A DNA stretch of 64,000 bases from Opisthocomus hoazin (lineage: Eukaryota > Chordata > Aves > Opisthocomiformes > Opisthocomidae). Under the pieces are notes generated by a model, which was not told the DNA's origin, made no database searches, and saw only the letters and a program-made list of their open reading frames with translations. Position numbers and translations under genes: made by a program. The DNA is taken from assembly GCF_030867145.1 (NCBI RefSeq), contig NC_134434.1:3782001-3846000 (forward strand), written 5' to 3'. Positions within the stretch are counted from its first letter, which is position 1, and each line of letters starts with the position of its first letter. Below are positions 1-28,275 of this stretch, piece by piece.

Positions 1-2163
1 AGAACCCAGGACACAGAAGAAGGAATAAATGCATATAGAGGTCAAAATAATTTTTTTTCCCATTTTAGGCATACTTCATTTGCCTGGATGTCTATTGATG
101 TCACTGATACTTTCCTATCTGCCACCACCAGTACCACGTAGGCAGTGTCATTTCTGACCGGTAGAAGAAAGGCCTAAATAAGCATCGTGCCACAATATTT
201 TTCTTCATCTCCTACCTCTGACAGGCTCACCCCATGCTCCCCCCCCCATCCTGCTGCCCCGATACAGAGGTTGCAGCCAGCCTGGACAGGCACCATGTCT
301 AAGCAGAAGACCCCAGAGGAAGGGGCTGCTCTGGGGCTCCAGCAGTGTGCCTAGCGTCCATGGTGCCATGCAGCACTGCTGCAAGGGCAGGCCTGGTATA
401 GACAGGGCCCTGGGCTGGCCGGTGGGGCCCTCGGCCTGCCCAGGCCTGCAGCAGGCTGCGCTGTGGGCGAGGAGGGCAGGCCAGAGCTTGGGCAGGTGCT
501 GGGTGTGAGGCATCAGGGGCAGAGCATGGGGTGACCGAGGCTGAAAAAATCGTGAAAAGAGAACGAGAACTATTGAAACTCACAGAAAGCTGATCAGAGA
601 ACCGAGCCAGATTTTGAAGCCAGCTAGTAACTGGCACTAACTGGCCCACCTCCCTGCGCAGTGCCCCTGGCAGGGCCCCCGTCCTCAAGAGCCAAGCAGG
701 GCGGTGGCCATCACCCCACAGGAGAGGGCGGCGTGAGGCACGAACAGAGGCTTCCTCTCCCTCCTGCTGTGCTCAGCCACCAGCTGCTGCCTTCCACTGC
801 TCTCCTCCCATGCCCTGCTTTTGTGGTAAAGGAGCTAGACACGGGTGAGCAGCTACAGGGGGAAATAAAAACAATCTCTCTCCTGGTGCATGGCCAAATG
901 AGTAAGTGCATTACCAGAAGAGCTTGTTCACCTCCTGTCACCCTTTCTGAAATGTGGCTGGTACCAAAAACTGTGATGTATTAATGGTAAAGTGTGGTCA
1001 GTAGTTAGACACCTTACACAATCAACACTGTACTTTATCTTATGCTATCTTTGTGATCAACATGTAAATATTGAATGTTTAGTTCAGCTTAATGTAAAAT
1101 ATTATGGTTTGGACTAATAATCTGTTCTTAGGAAAATGAACAAGCCCAATATATTGAGAATAACAATACACAGGCAGGAGAGTTAGCCTGTGGACAGAGG
1201 TAGGTGAGTGGAAGGGGTAAGGAGAGGAGGGGAGAGGGAGAATGCAGGGGAGAGGAGGGGAGAGAGAAAAGGCAGGGGAGCTGGCAGACCGGAGTAGGAC
1301 AGGCAGAGCCACTAGTCCCAAGGCTTGAAGTGGGCCCATGACCTGAATAAAGCATCAGCTCATTTTGCTCGTAGAGGATCTTGTCATAGTGCAGCAATCT
1401 CCCTGTAATGAATGCATTGCCCCCTTCTCACTGGCTGATTTCTTGTGGATGGCTGGAAGCCTAATGTTTCTTACAGCATGGCACATCTAGCCACAGTGCT
1501 GGCCTTAGTTGTCAAGAAGTGGTAACAACCGTGGACTCCTTCCATCTGATGTCAAGGCTTTACCTTGATCATTCAGGGAAAACATCTAAATTTTTTAAGC
1601 AACTTCCCAGACTGGAGGCTTCCCTGCCCTGGAGCTTGTTGTGTATGCAGGAAGATAGTGGTGGACCTGTGTGATGAGACAATGGCACTGCATCTGGCAG
1701 AGAGGACCAGCTTGCTTGGCTGACATATTCATCTAGAAGTGCATGATCAACATCAACAGTCACTGCCATGTCACTCCTCTTCTATGAGGAGACAGCTATA
1801 CGTTTGCTATGGATCTGCACACTGGTTCAACTGATATTTCCTAGGCCCATTCTTGAATGGCTCTGCAATAGACTTTCCGTGGACAGAGAGAGTAAAGACT
1901 CTTAGAAAGGTAGGGGAGGGCTTGACTTAAATTATGAATAGATTAAATATACTGTCATGGCTAAATCAGATGCCCACCAACTCTAGGACACCCTTCTGTC
2001 CCCTAAGGATCTTGTGAAATAAATGACAATGCAGCATGAAAAACAAATGAAGGGCTTGAGGAAAATCACCTTATGGTTTCTGCCCATTATTTATCCAGTG
2101 AGTCTTCCCACACAGTGCATGGTATAAAGAGCCTGCAGCCACAGTTGCATTGTCCCTTATATT
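1..2163. other. Intergenic DNA left of gene A, including a GC-rich patch
   Basis: No gene is recognised. Bases about 225-790 are GC-rich with overlapping open frames on both strands (for example minus 299-688), whose proteins are low-complexity Pro/Ala/Gly/Leu and match nothing I know. Bases 1,190-1,290 form a purine-rich tract (GGAGAGGAGGGGAG type). The rest is unremarkable. Confidence 0.5.
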
Positions 2164-2168
2164 CTCCT

Positions 2169-3260
2169 TGTAATGGGTTTGTGTGGCAAGGGTTTGGTAG
2201 CAGGAGGCCTACAGGGATGGCTTCTGTGAAAAGATGCTAGAAGCTTCCCCTATCTGATAGAGCCAATACCAGCTGGCTCCAAGACGGACTTGCTGCTGGC
2301 CAAGGCCAAGCCAATCAGTGGTGGTGGTAGTGCCTCTGTGACAAAATATTTAAAAAGGGGGAAAAAAAGCTGCAGCAGGAGAGAGGAGTGAGAATATGTA
2401 AGAAAGAACTCTGCAGACACCAAGGCCAGTGAAGGAGGAGGGTGAGAAGGTGCTCCAGGCACCGGAGTAGAGATTCCCTTGCAGCCTGTGATGAAGACCA
2501 CGGTGAGGCAGGCTGTACCCCTGCAGTCCATGGAGGCCCAGGAGGGAGCAGATATGCACCTGCAGCCCGTGGAGGACCCCATGCTGAAGCAGGTAGATGC
2601 CCAAAGGAGGCTGTGGCCCTGTGGAGAGCCCATGCTCAAGCAGGCTCCTGCCAGGACATGTGGATCCATGCAGAGAGGAGCCCACGCTGGAGCAGGTTTG
2701 CTGGCAGGACTTGTGACTGCACAGGGGACCCACACTGGAGCAGTCTGCTCCTGAAGGACTGCACCCTGTGGAAGGGACCATGTTGGAGCAGTTCATGAAG
2801 AGTTGCGGCCCGTGGGAAGGATCTATGTTGGAGAAGTTCGTGGAGGACTGTCTCCTGTGGGAGGGACCCCACGCTGGAACAGGGGAAGAGAGTGAGGAGG
2901 AAGGAGCAGAAAAAACAAGGTGTGATGATCTGACCGCAACTCCCATTCCCCCTCCCCCTGCACTACTCTGGGGAGGAGGTAGAGAAATCGGGAGTAAAGC
3001 TGAGCCCAGGAAGAAGGGAGGGGTGGGGGGAAGGCGTTTTAAGGTTTAGTTTTCATTTCTCCTTACCTTGTCCTGATTTGATAGGTAATAAATTAAACTA
3101 ATTTCCCCAAGTTAAGTCTGTTTCGCTTGTGATGGTAATTGGTGCGTGATCTCTCCCTGTCCTTGTCTCAATCCGCAAGCCTTTCGTCATATGTTTTCTC
3201 CCCTGTCTAGTTGAGGAGGGTGAGTGGACACCTGGTGTCCAGCCAGGCTAAACTAAGACA
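2169..3260 (+). mobile_element. Solo LTR, ERVL-like, with 5-bp target-site duplication
   Basis: The 1,092-base element starts TGTAATGGG and ends AAGACA, so it has TG...CA termini. It is flanked by identical CTCCT at 2164-2168 and 3261-3265. A TATA-like ATATTTAAAA lies at 2346-2355 and an AATAAA signal at 3087-3092, setting plus orientation. The middle holds an internal array of units of about 45-53 bp. No gag/pol/env reading frame or second LTR is present, so it is a solo LTR left by recombination. A 5-bp duplication is typical of ERVL/class III elements. The sequence resembles an LTR I recall from other bird genomes, but I cannot name the family. Confidence 0.85.
2470..2882 (+). repeat. Internal minisatellite-like array inside the solo LTR
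   Basis: A degenerate module of the form GGGACCCACGCTGGAGCAG recurs at about 2574, 2624, 2677, 2724, 2774, 2817 and 2863, a period of 45-53 bases, with weaker copies at 2490-2551. The run keeps long open frames on both strands, which explains the apparent ORFs here; they are not genes. Confidence 0.7.
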
Positions 3261-3265
3261 CTCCT

Positions 3266-4290
3266 TCAGGGAATCCAGTTTCTGCTTGTCCCCTGCATTC
3301 TGGACAACACAGGATATTTCAGAGCAAAGACATTGGTTTGTGAGAGCAGGAGGCTTTTAGGAGAGTGGCCTGAGCAGGGATCTCCTTAAAGCAACCATTC
3401 TGCTTGCAGAGACAATTCAGAGAACAGATGTGCTCCCAGGAATCCCCCTTGGTACTTTCCTTCTCAGACACATTCTTCTAAGACAGCACAGCTGGTGGCC
3501 TAAACATATCGCCATGATGATTGTCTGATTTACTTTAGGATTTTTGTATGACAAGCCATGGTGATTGCCTCTCACAATTGGACAGCATAAGACAGTTCTC
3601 CACTGAGCACCTTTTCCCTGCCTTGGTGATACAGGCACAATACTACATGTGATAGGTACTGTGTATATTTGATAGTCCTCACTCAGTTGTCTCAGTTTTA
3701 CCTACGCCCAGGAGTCTGCAAATTTACCTGTTCTTTCTTCCACAGTATTTTAACTGTGGATTCCTGTCACTCTCCCCATCTGCGAATTGATTTTCATTTT
3801 GTGCTATGTATGAAGCAAAACAGCTTCAGAGAAATAGAGCGAGGATATCTCTTCATGCCACTATCTCACCGCGTTGGTTTGAGTGCTTTTCAATGCTTGG
3901 AATGAACTTCAGTCTCCTGAATCAAACTAAAAATTTGAGTTTCTCACACCCTTAAGCCTAACCAAATAAGCAACATTTTTCAATTACTGAAAAGAGTATA
4001 TATATTAAAAAAAAAAAATGCTGCAGGAATCTCTTATTCTTTTTTTTTCCCTAAGTATTCATCAAGATAATTTGAAAGAACGTAGTCTTAGTCTATTAAA
4101 GAAAGGCATACTTATCATTGCAAGATGACTAGCAAATCCATATAATTGTTATTACTCCTCATGCATTTTCAGAAATGTAAATGTAAAAATGTTTTGCTGT
4201 TTAACATACTTCTAAGTGTGACCATTAACTGTGTACATGTACTCCAGAAGTACTGAATTTTAGAATAAATAAACAAAACATGCTAATTCC
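3266..4290. other. Intergenic DNA between solo LTR and gene A 3' end
   Basis: A/T-rich sequence with no recognised gene or repeat. It contains poly-A/poly-T runs near 4,005-4,050. Confidence 0.5.
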
Positions 4291-4296
4291 TGTTCA

Positions 4297-4412
4297 TATG
4301 CAAAGGTCTCTACGAACTTTATTATCTAGAAATAAATGATAATTATGGAAGAAAGCAACACAGACATTTACATTTTATGCATGCCTCAGGTCACTTTTTA
4401 GCCTTGGGATCC
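4297..4412 (-). other. Gene A 3' UTR
   Basis: About 115 bases follow the stop codon up to the expected cleavage site. It is a compact 3' UTR typical of sarcomeric MYH genes. I see no intron in it; the terminal codons, stop and UTR lie in one exon. Confidence 0.7.
4318..4323 (-). terminator. Polyadenylation signal of gene A
   Basis: AATAAA on the minus strand (TTTATT on the plus), about 90 bases after the TGA stop, giving a short 3' UTR ending near 4,295-4,300. The surrounding CTTTATT-N-TCTAGA pattern is shared with the gene B signal. Confidence 0.85.
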
Positions 4413-22549
<18,137 letters not shown>

Positions 22550-22691
22550 TTATTGAGTGCAGCACAGCACAGGCTGAAGTGGAGAGAGACACTACAGTGC
22601 TGAGTACAGGAAGAAATGCCTTTGTACCACACACATGACTGTCTGTAGTGTTCTGCTCTACCTATTCTTCTGGTCTCTCTCTCTGTCTTAC

Positions 22692-22730
22692 CTGCTCTTC
22701 TCCCCTGATGTCCTTCAGTTTATTTAGATC
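22692..22730 (-). other. Gene A untranslated exon 2
   Basis: A 39-base segment is bounded by a good acceptor (TCTTCTTCAG ending at 22731) and donor (GAGCAG followed by GTAAGAC at 22691). It contains no ATG and lies 149 bases upstream of the exon carrying the start codon. Position and size match untranslated exon 2 of vertebrate sarcomeric MYH genes. Confidence 0.75.
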
Positions 22731-23737
22731 CTGAAGAAGACAGCTGTCTTTAATTTAGACTATTTTAACTTTTTTTCCCTTTCTCCAGTTTACAGGTTCA
22801 ATTCTTTAAATTTAGTCACGTTTCAGTAGGTTATACAGAAAAATTGGATTAACTGGCACAACATAAAGACTTTCTATATGCAGCAGCAGAAATACCAAGG
22901 GAAGTAATCTTATCAAAATTATGAAAGCCCACATGTACATGTCCTTTCTCTCTTGCACATTTTAGACCACTAATTTCTATCGACTATAAGATGGAGCAAC
23001 AAAAAAAAAAAAAAGTGAAGCAGAAACACAGGTGTGAATTGTCTGTGCAAAGCTTTTTCCTCAGTTAGAAATCAGAATTTTATCTTCTCCGGTTATTCTG
23101 CTTTTTCCAGTTGAAGCCAGTCCTTTAAGATTGACTTACATGAAAGCAGGGAAACTTTTCAATAAAAAACACTCAGAGGGACTTGACAAAATCTGAACTA
23201 TATATGTGCTGTTCATTCCTCTTGTCTTTCCTGGATTTCTCTTTGCCGGCAATCTCCTGTCAATAGTTCTGTGTAGTAAGAGGTCAACTATTTCCCAGCA
23301 GGTACTACACAAATGTGTCCAACCCAGTTATGAAAGGAAATTTGCTGGTTTAGAGAGCACAGCTCAGTTAGAATTGCACTGCATTAGTATGTACAGATGT
23401 AAAGGGATATGGGAAGTGCCCATACAGCTGCATAAAAAAAACATCTTGGAGAGTCTGTTCCTATGCAGTAGGTAAATCAGAGTCTTACCTCTTTTGGGAC
23501 AACAATACCAGCTGTCTCTCAGGCTGGAAGCTGGTCAATACTGAAAAACAGAAATGACAACTTCCTACTTATTTTTGCACAGAATCGCAAGAATAAGCCA
23601 GAGGGCAAAGGTATGCCAGTGACTTGAAAACAGAAAGAAAATCTCTATTGATACAGACAGTCCTTTGAGGAAAGCAGTTCCACAGGCAGCAGGAATGCAG
23701 TGAGATTCTGCCAGCACTCAGCCCTCCACACTCTTAC

Positions 23738-23759
23738 CTTGAAGCTTTCCGTGGAGACA
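23738..23759 (-). other. Gene A untranslated exon 1 (5' end inferred)
   Basis: A donor (CTTCAAG followed by GTAAGAG, boundary at 23738) lies about 50 bases downstream of a TATA box on the minus strand. The 5' end is inferred from the usual 25-30 base TATA-to-start distance. Sarcomeric MYH genes typically have two short untranslated 5' exons, and this fits that arrangement. The sequence alone does not prove transcription. Confidence 0.6.
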
Positions 23760-23782
23760 GAACAGGCTTGTTCTATCAGCGC

Positions 23783-23789
23783 TTTTATA
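23783..23789 (-). promoter_or_regulatory. TATA box of gene A
   Basis: The minus strand reads CTATAAAAGCGC here, a strong TATA element about 50 bases upstream of the exon 1 donor. It is the only such element well placed for gene A between exon 2 and 24,100. Confidence 0.75.
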
Positions 23790-23798
23790 GGTTCTGAT

Positions 23799-23925
23799 CT
23801 GTACGTACAGCTCCCTCCTCCTCTTTCTGAGGTCAAAAAATTTTTGGCAAAGCATTGTTTGGCAAACTTGACTGAGTGCATAATTCCCATTCGTACTTGT
23901 GGATATATTTAGAAATATTGAAGTC
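23799..23925 (-). promoter_or_regulatory. Gene A proximal promoter with palindrome, direct repeats and A/T-rich element
   Basis: Just upstream of the TATA box are a 12-bp perfect palindrome CTGTACGTACAG (23799-23810), an A/T-rich run (23835-23845), two TTTGGCAAA direct repeats (23843-23851 and 23858-23866; 15 bases apart, NFI half-site-like) and a MEF2-like A/T-rich element, minus strand TTCTAAATATATCC (23900-23913). A/T-rich MEF2-type elements are known in skeletal MYH promoters. Factor binding here is inference. Confidence 0.45.
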
Positions 23926-25430
23926 TTACTAGCTATGTGAATAAATCTCCTATAAATATTTTGACTAGGAATCTGAAAGGAGGAAGTGCTGTCCAGCAAA
24001 TAGAGCATGACACTGGGACTTGGAATTATTGGCTTCTCCTGACTCTGAATTGCCATTTGACATATAAGATTCGTGTGTCTCAGGATTCAGCAGTAGTTAG
24101 AAGGATTACTATTACAAAGAGCCTTGAGGAGATTCTATTCTGAAATATTCTGGAAATAAAGAATAGGAACAATCTAATATAGTCTGATTTCAAAAGTTTG
24201 GACAAGCATATCATACTTGTGTTACTGCATCTATTTACAACTCCTTAGATTTTTTCTGGCTACTGTCAAAAGATCAGAGAAAACTGTTTATCACCCTGTA
24301 TATCGTATATAACTGTATATCGTGATTCATACATTTACTTGCAACTTTTTCCTTCATCTATACAAATACAACACTCCAGCTGCTCTATATAATAGAAGTT
24401 TGAGATTCATGACACATCTAGGAATACCTTCTGGGTCCTGCAGAGCTAGGTATGATCTGAGTGTGAGCTAGGTATGATCTGCTATGTGATGTATGATTCT
24501 GTACCACGTTCTGAAGGTTCACACACTCCCTTAAATGTCTGGGAGGTGATGCACTGTAAGAAGGATCAAAGAGGATACCAATCTTCTCAACTCACTGCTT
24601 TAAAGAACTTTTGCATGTTTCCAACACTGCATGTGGAACTGAAACATCTGAGATCAAGTATTCTTTTATGAGGCTGCCAATGTCATTCTGAACAATAAAT
24701 GTAGAGATTTTATAATTTCTGTTTAAAAAATAGTATCGAGTACTTGTAGAAATGTCATTCAAGAAAATGGAAAGGGTCTTATTCATCCTCTAGCATGCAT
24801 AAGAGGATAAAAGGAGAGAAAGAAAGGATAGATTTTTCCCTCTTCTTCTAATGCATTTTGTAATTGTTTAATAAAGAATAGATTTGACTGTTCTTCATGT
24901 GGCACACAAAATTAATTCCAAGTTGGATCTGTAGTTTTTTGATAAGCTTGTCTCTGCCTATTGACATAGTGACTTCCAAGTGGTGCAAGAACAGAAAGCC
25001 TAGCGGCTAAAATCCATATAGCGATGAGAAACCTCGCATTCTTTCAGTTCTGATAAAGGCTTCCTGTGACACTGGCAATACCCACATTTACAATCATTTC
25101 TGCGTTTATATGTCTAATAGTAGCTGCAAAATGATTCTTTATATTTCAGCTTCCTTCTTGGGCCCTCTGCACATGTCAGTTAAAGAGGATGACTTGGATT
25201 CCAGTACACTGGTTCAGAGATCACACTTGCAATATATCATCCTCTCTGTCAGTTTGACATCTTGTATTTTGTTTCAACTCCTAGGGTAATGGGAATCGTC
25301 TGGGAAGACAACAGATTCGAGAGGGAATGACAGATGACTTGTTTTTCTGTTCCCTGTGTCTTTAACTTCCCTTGCTAGAAACATGGTAATAGAGAATCAC
25401 CTTCTACAATGCATGGCTTTAATCTACCTA
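23926..25430. other. Upstream flank of gene A
   Basis: No coding exon recognised. There is a short direct duplication (17-base GAGCTAGGTATGATCTG at 24,443-24,459 and 24,465-24,481). This stretch is the likeliest place for distal regulatory elements of gene A, but none can be identified from sequence alone. Confidence 0.4.
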
Positions 25431-25440
25431 GTTCAGGAAT

Positions 25441-25700
25441 CAGCACCTCACACATATTCTCCTCACAGTGAATACACTATCAGGTCTCAAAATGATCTTG
25501 GGGCCCAGAGTTCTTGTGGATTGTTTTGCCTCTCAGTCTAGCTTGGACAAGTGAGAATGGGGAGACTCTAACCAGTCTGGACAGAGGTTCTATTAATTAC
25601 TTGTCTGGAAGGAGGACCTGCCAAAGCAGAAACATTTCTCCTAACGTTGCTGTATACAAGATGAGGTGCTTCTCTTAACCCTATCCTGACTGTCAGCCTG
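25441..25700. other. Diverged copy of the 3' flank of gene B
   Basis: Three anchors occur in the same order and nearly the same spacing as at 49,224-49,470: CAGCACCTCA (25,441 and 49,224), GACAAGTGAGAATGGG (25,546 and 49,323) and CCAAAG..GAAA.ATTT (25,621 and 49,393). The spacings are 105/75 against 99/70 bases. It looks like a paralogous downstream flank of a lost MYH copy. Confidence 0.5.
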
Positions 25701-26029
25701 ATGAGGGGATAAAAAGCAATAAGTGAGCTGTTCCTTCTTTGCATAGGATGATGTAGTCTAAAGATCCCTGTTCCATCTGCTGAGTAAGACTCATTCTGCC
25801 AGGGGTGTTAACACCAGATCAGAACGCAGCAAAGGAAGACAGCCACAGAATGCATCTTCAATCCCAGCCAGGAAACACTGCTCTGGTCTTCAATATCAAA
25901 TCTCCTATTCCTGAGGAGATTATTAGAGAAGCAAGACTATGATCAGACAAAAGATTTCTGAAACGAGGTCATGATCTGTTGCATTAAAAGGGGTAAGGGA
26001 GTCTGATAAGCCGCAAAAGGAAAGCCCTC

Positions 26030-26800
26030 CCCTTGAGTCACGAGGTTCAGAAGAGACCTCCTTGCATTCTAAACTCTCTCAGAGAGGAGTGTAGGTGCGG
26101 CTGGATCTGTTCCTACTCCCAGACTTGGTCAACGGTTTATATCTAAGGGTTAAGTGCATAGCCACTTATCAACTTGCCTGTCAGAGCCCCTCCAAGAACT
26201 TTCACTGGAATAGTTTTGCAAAGTTGAAACAATAGGTAATTTATTCAAGCAACAGGTATCACAGATTCGGGATTGCCATTGATAAATGCACTGTCTACAA
26301 AAGTTGAGCTCAAGGTAATGGTTTAGCGCTTTAGTTAACAATGTGTTTGCAGGGATACATCTGACAAAGTCAGAGGCACGACTCTTACCAAAAAGGCATC
26401 CCTTCTTGGGGAGGGAAGAGAGGTTTAGGCCCCTTGACCCATCTGTCAGGTAAGGTTCTCACTTGGGTCCTCCTCCCAAAGAGAGTTTTTCAAGTGCCTT
26501 TTTCTATACGTTTGAAAATCTTTTTATGAGGTGGGACTAAGTGAACTAAGTCGATTGGCTCTTGGCATGGAACGTTGTGTCATCACAAGCGGGACTCGGC
26601 CCTACAGAGTGGGCATCTTCATATATGCTCAGGGGGGGCAAAAGTTTAAGCAACCTCTGGCTGTGTGGCTTCCATCAATTCCCTGAGATCACTTGATTTA
26701 CAGTGGTGGGATATCCCCCTTTTCTTGTGTCTGATAAGATAAGCACAAGTCAATTGCTCCCTTTCTTAACTCCTCGGCTCTTGGCACCTGAGTCTGAGCA
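26030..26800 (-). mobile_element. Possible LTR or retrovirus-like fragment, minus orientation
   Basis: This sequence contrasts with its surroundings. On the minus strand it has a TATA-like CATATATGAA near 26,620 and an AATAAA (GAATAAATTACC) near 26,240, in LTR order. Its text resembles an LTR family I recall from bird genomes. I could not define the termini or a target duplication, and there is no viral coding sequence. Confidence 0.35.
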
Positions 26801-27420
26801 TGTCATTGACAAGTCCAGCAAGGCCATGACCACACTACCCTACACTCAGCACTTTCTGGATCTAAAACAGTTGGTGGAGTGGAAAGACACAACTGTCAAA
26901 AGTTGGTTTGGGAATTTTTCAGGCTCAAGCACCTTTCTTAGTTTGGTGGCACATTGATGTTTTCTCCCACAGCCAACAACATAACGGTGCAATAGAGCAT
27001 GAACAAACGTTATAGCAGTAGTAGACAACATCATAACGCAGGTCTCTGTAGAATCAGTCAAAGCTGTCCAGATCCAAAGTATACCCTGAAATTTGGATTT
27101 TTATTGTTTGTAGTAATCTCTGTAATCTTCAATGTTTAGAAAAGAAAAAAGCAGCAAGTTAGTATTACAAAAAAGTGACAGTTGAATGTTCTGTGAATTT
27201 TCTGAATAATTTGTAATGTTTGTGACATTCTCGTGCTCCCATTACACTCAAGACCTTTTACAGAATTTGTCAAACTGAGATGGAATTGTGTCAACTTACA
27301 CTTCAGTGACTTCCTACTGTTTTCAAGTTTTGGAAAAATTGTGTAAAATTTTTTCACTTGTGGGTGGGAAAAAGATTCATAAATACAAAGGAGTAATGTT
27401 TCTGCTTCTCTTGTGACTGA

Positions 27421-27545
27421 TTGTAGAGGTGGACTTCATGCTACTGGCCAAGTCATTGATATTAATCTTCAACTCACCTTTCTCCTTTTCTAGTTTCTGC
27501 TTGACACTTTGCTGGTTTTTGCTCCCCAAATTCGCCTGTCTGCAG
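27421..27545 (-). pseudogene. Relic of MYH exon 27 (third, decayed myosin heavy chain gene)
   Basis: The minus strand encodes [18 protein letters not shown] followed by LASSMKS, clearly homologous to the end of exon 27 in genes A and B ([24 protein letters not shown]). Upstream residues ANLGSKNQQS match [11 protein letters not shown] with a two-codon deletion. The exon 27 splice donor is destroyed (no GT where the match ends, about 27,421), and the 5' two thirds of the exon are missing where a CR1 element begins. It lies on the same strand as both intact genes. Neighbouring exons 26 and 28 were not found nearby. Confidence 0.85.
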
Positions 27546-27557
27546 TAGAAAAAGTGT

Positions 27558-28275
27558 AATAAATTCATAGAACCACAGAAGTGTTGGTGATAAAGGACCT
27601 CTGGAGGTCCCTAGTCAAGTTTTCAAGTTATGAAAACATTCCACCTTTCTCAAAAATTTGTTGCTGTAGTGCACTATCCTTCTACTGAAAAACAGTATCC
27701 AGGCTAAACCTTCCAAGCTGCTAGTTGTGTTTTATCACAGGACTCTACCAAGAAGAGTTTGTCTTCATCACTTTTTTAACAGCAGGTCAACTAGTTATAG
27801 GCTGCTATACCACTCCCCAGCCTCTTTGCCAGACTAAACTTGTAGGATGTGTGTGCTGACCAGCTTGGTAGCCTACCACTGCACTCTCCAGTTTCTCCAC
27901 ATTGTTCTTGAATAGAGGGAAAAGAATAACTTACTTCAATCTAATGGTGACAATCTTCCTAATGTAGCCTAGTATACAGTTTGTTTCCTTCACAATAAGA
28001 GTGCATTGCTGGCTCATATTCACATTTGTCACCTGAAGATTTGCCAGGGACACACTCTATATCATGATCGTGCAAAGTGCTGATGAAAATGTTGAACAAT
28101 ACAGGCCACAGTGTTGAACCACTGTGGTTGTTATTGACAGCTAACTGAATATCAAGCCATTCGTCACTATCCCTTGAACTCATGGGTCCAGCCGATTTTC
28201 AGCAAACCTAATAGTCCATCTATCCAATGCATTCTTCTGAATAAGATTGTTGTAGGATACAATGTCAAAATCCTT
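27558..28275 (-). mobile_element. Old CR1 LINE fragment abutting the MYH relic
   Basis: The plus strand starts AAATTCATAGAACCACAG, the reverse complement of a CR1 3' terminus. It continues through diverged CR1 text (for example AATGTAGCCTAGTATACAG and TAGTCCATCTATCCAATGCA) to about 28,275. It is heavily mutated and old. The element begins exactly where homology of the MYH exon relic stops. Confidence 0.75.

Noticed and set aside
2442-2798. Open frames on both strands in 2.25-3.05 kb
   Set aside because: They fall inside the solo LTR and its internal repeat array; periodic low-complexity sequence, not coding.
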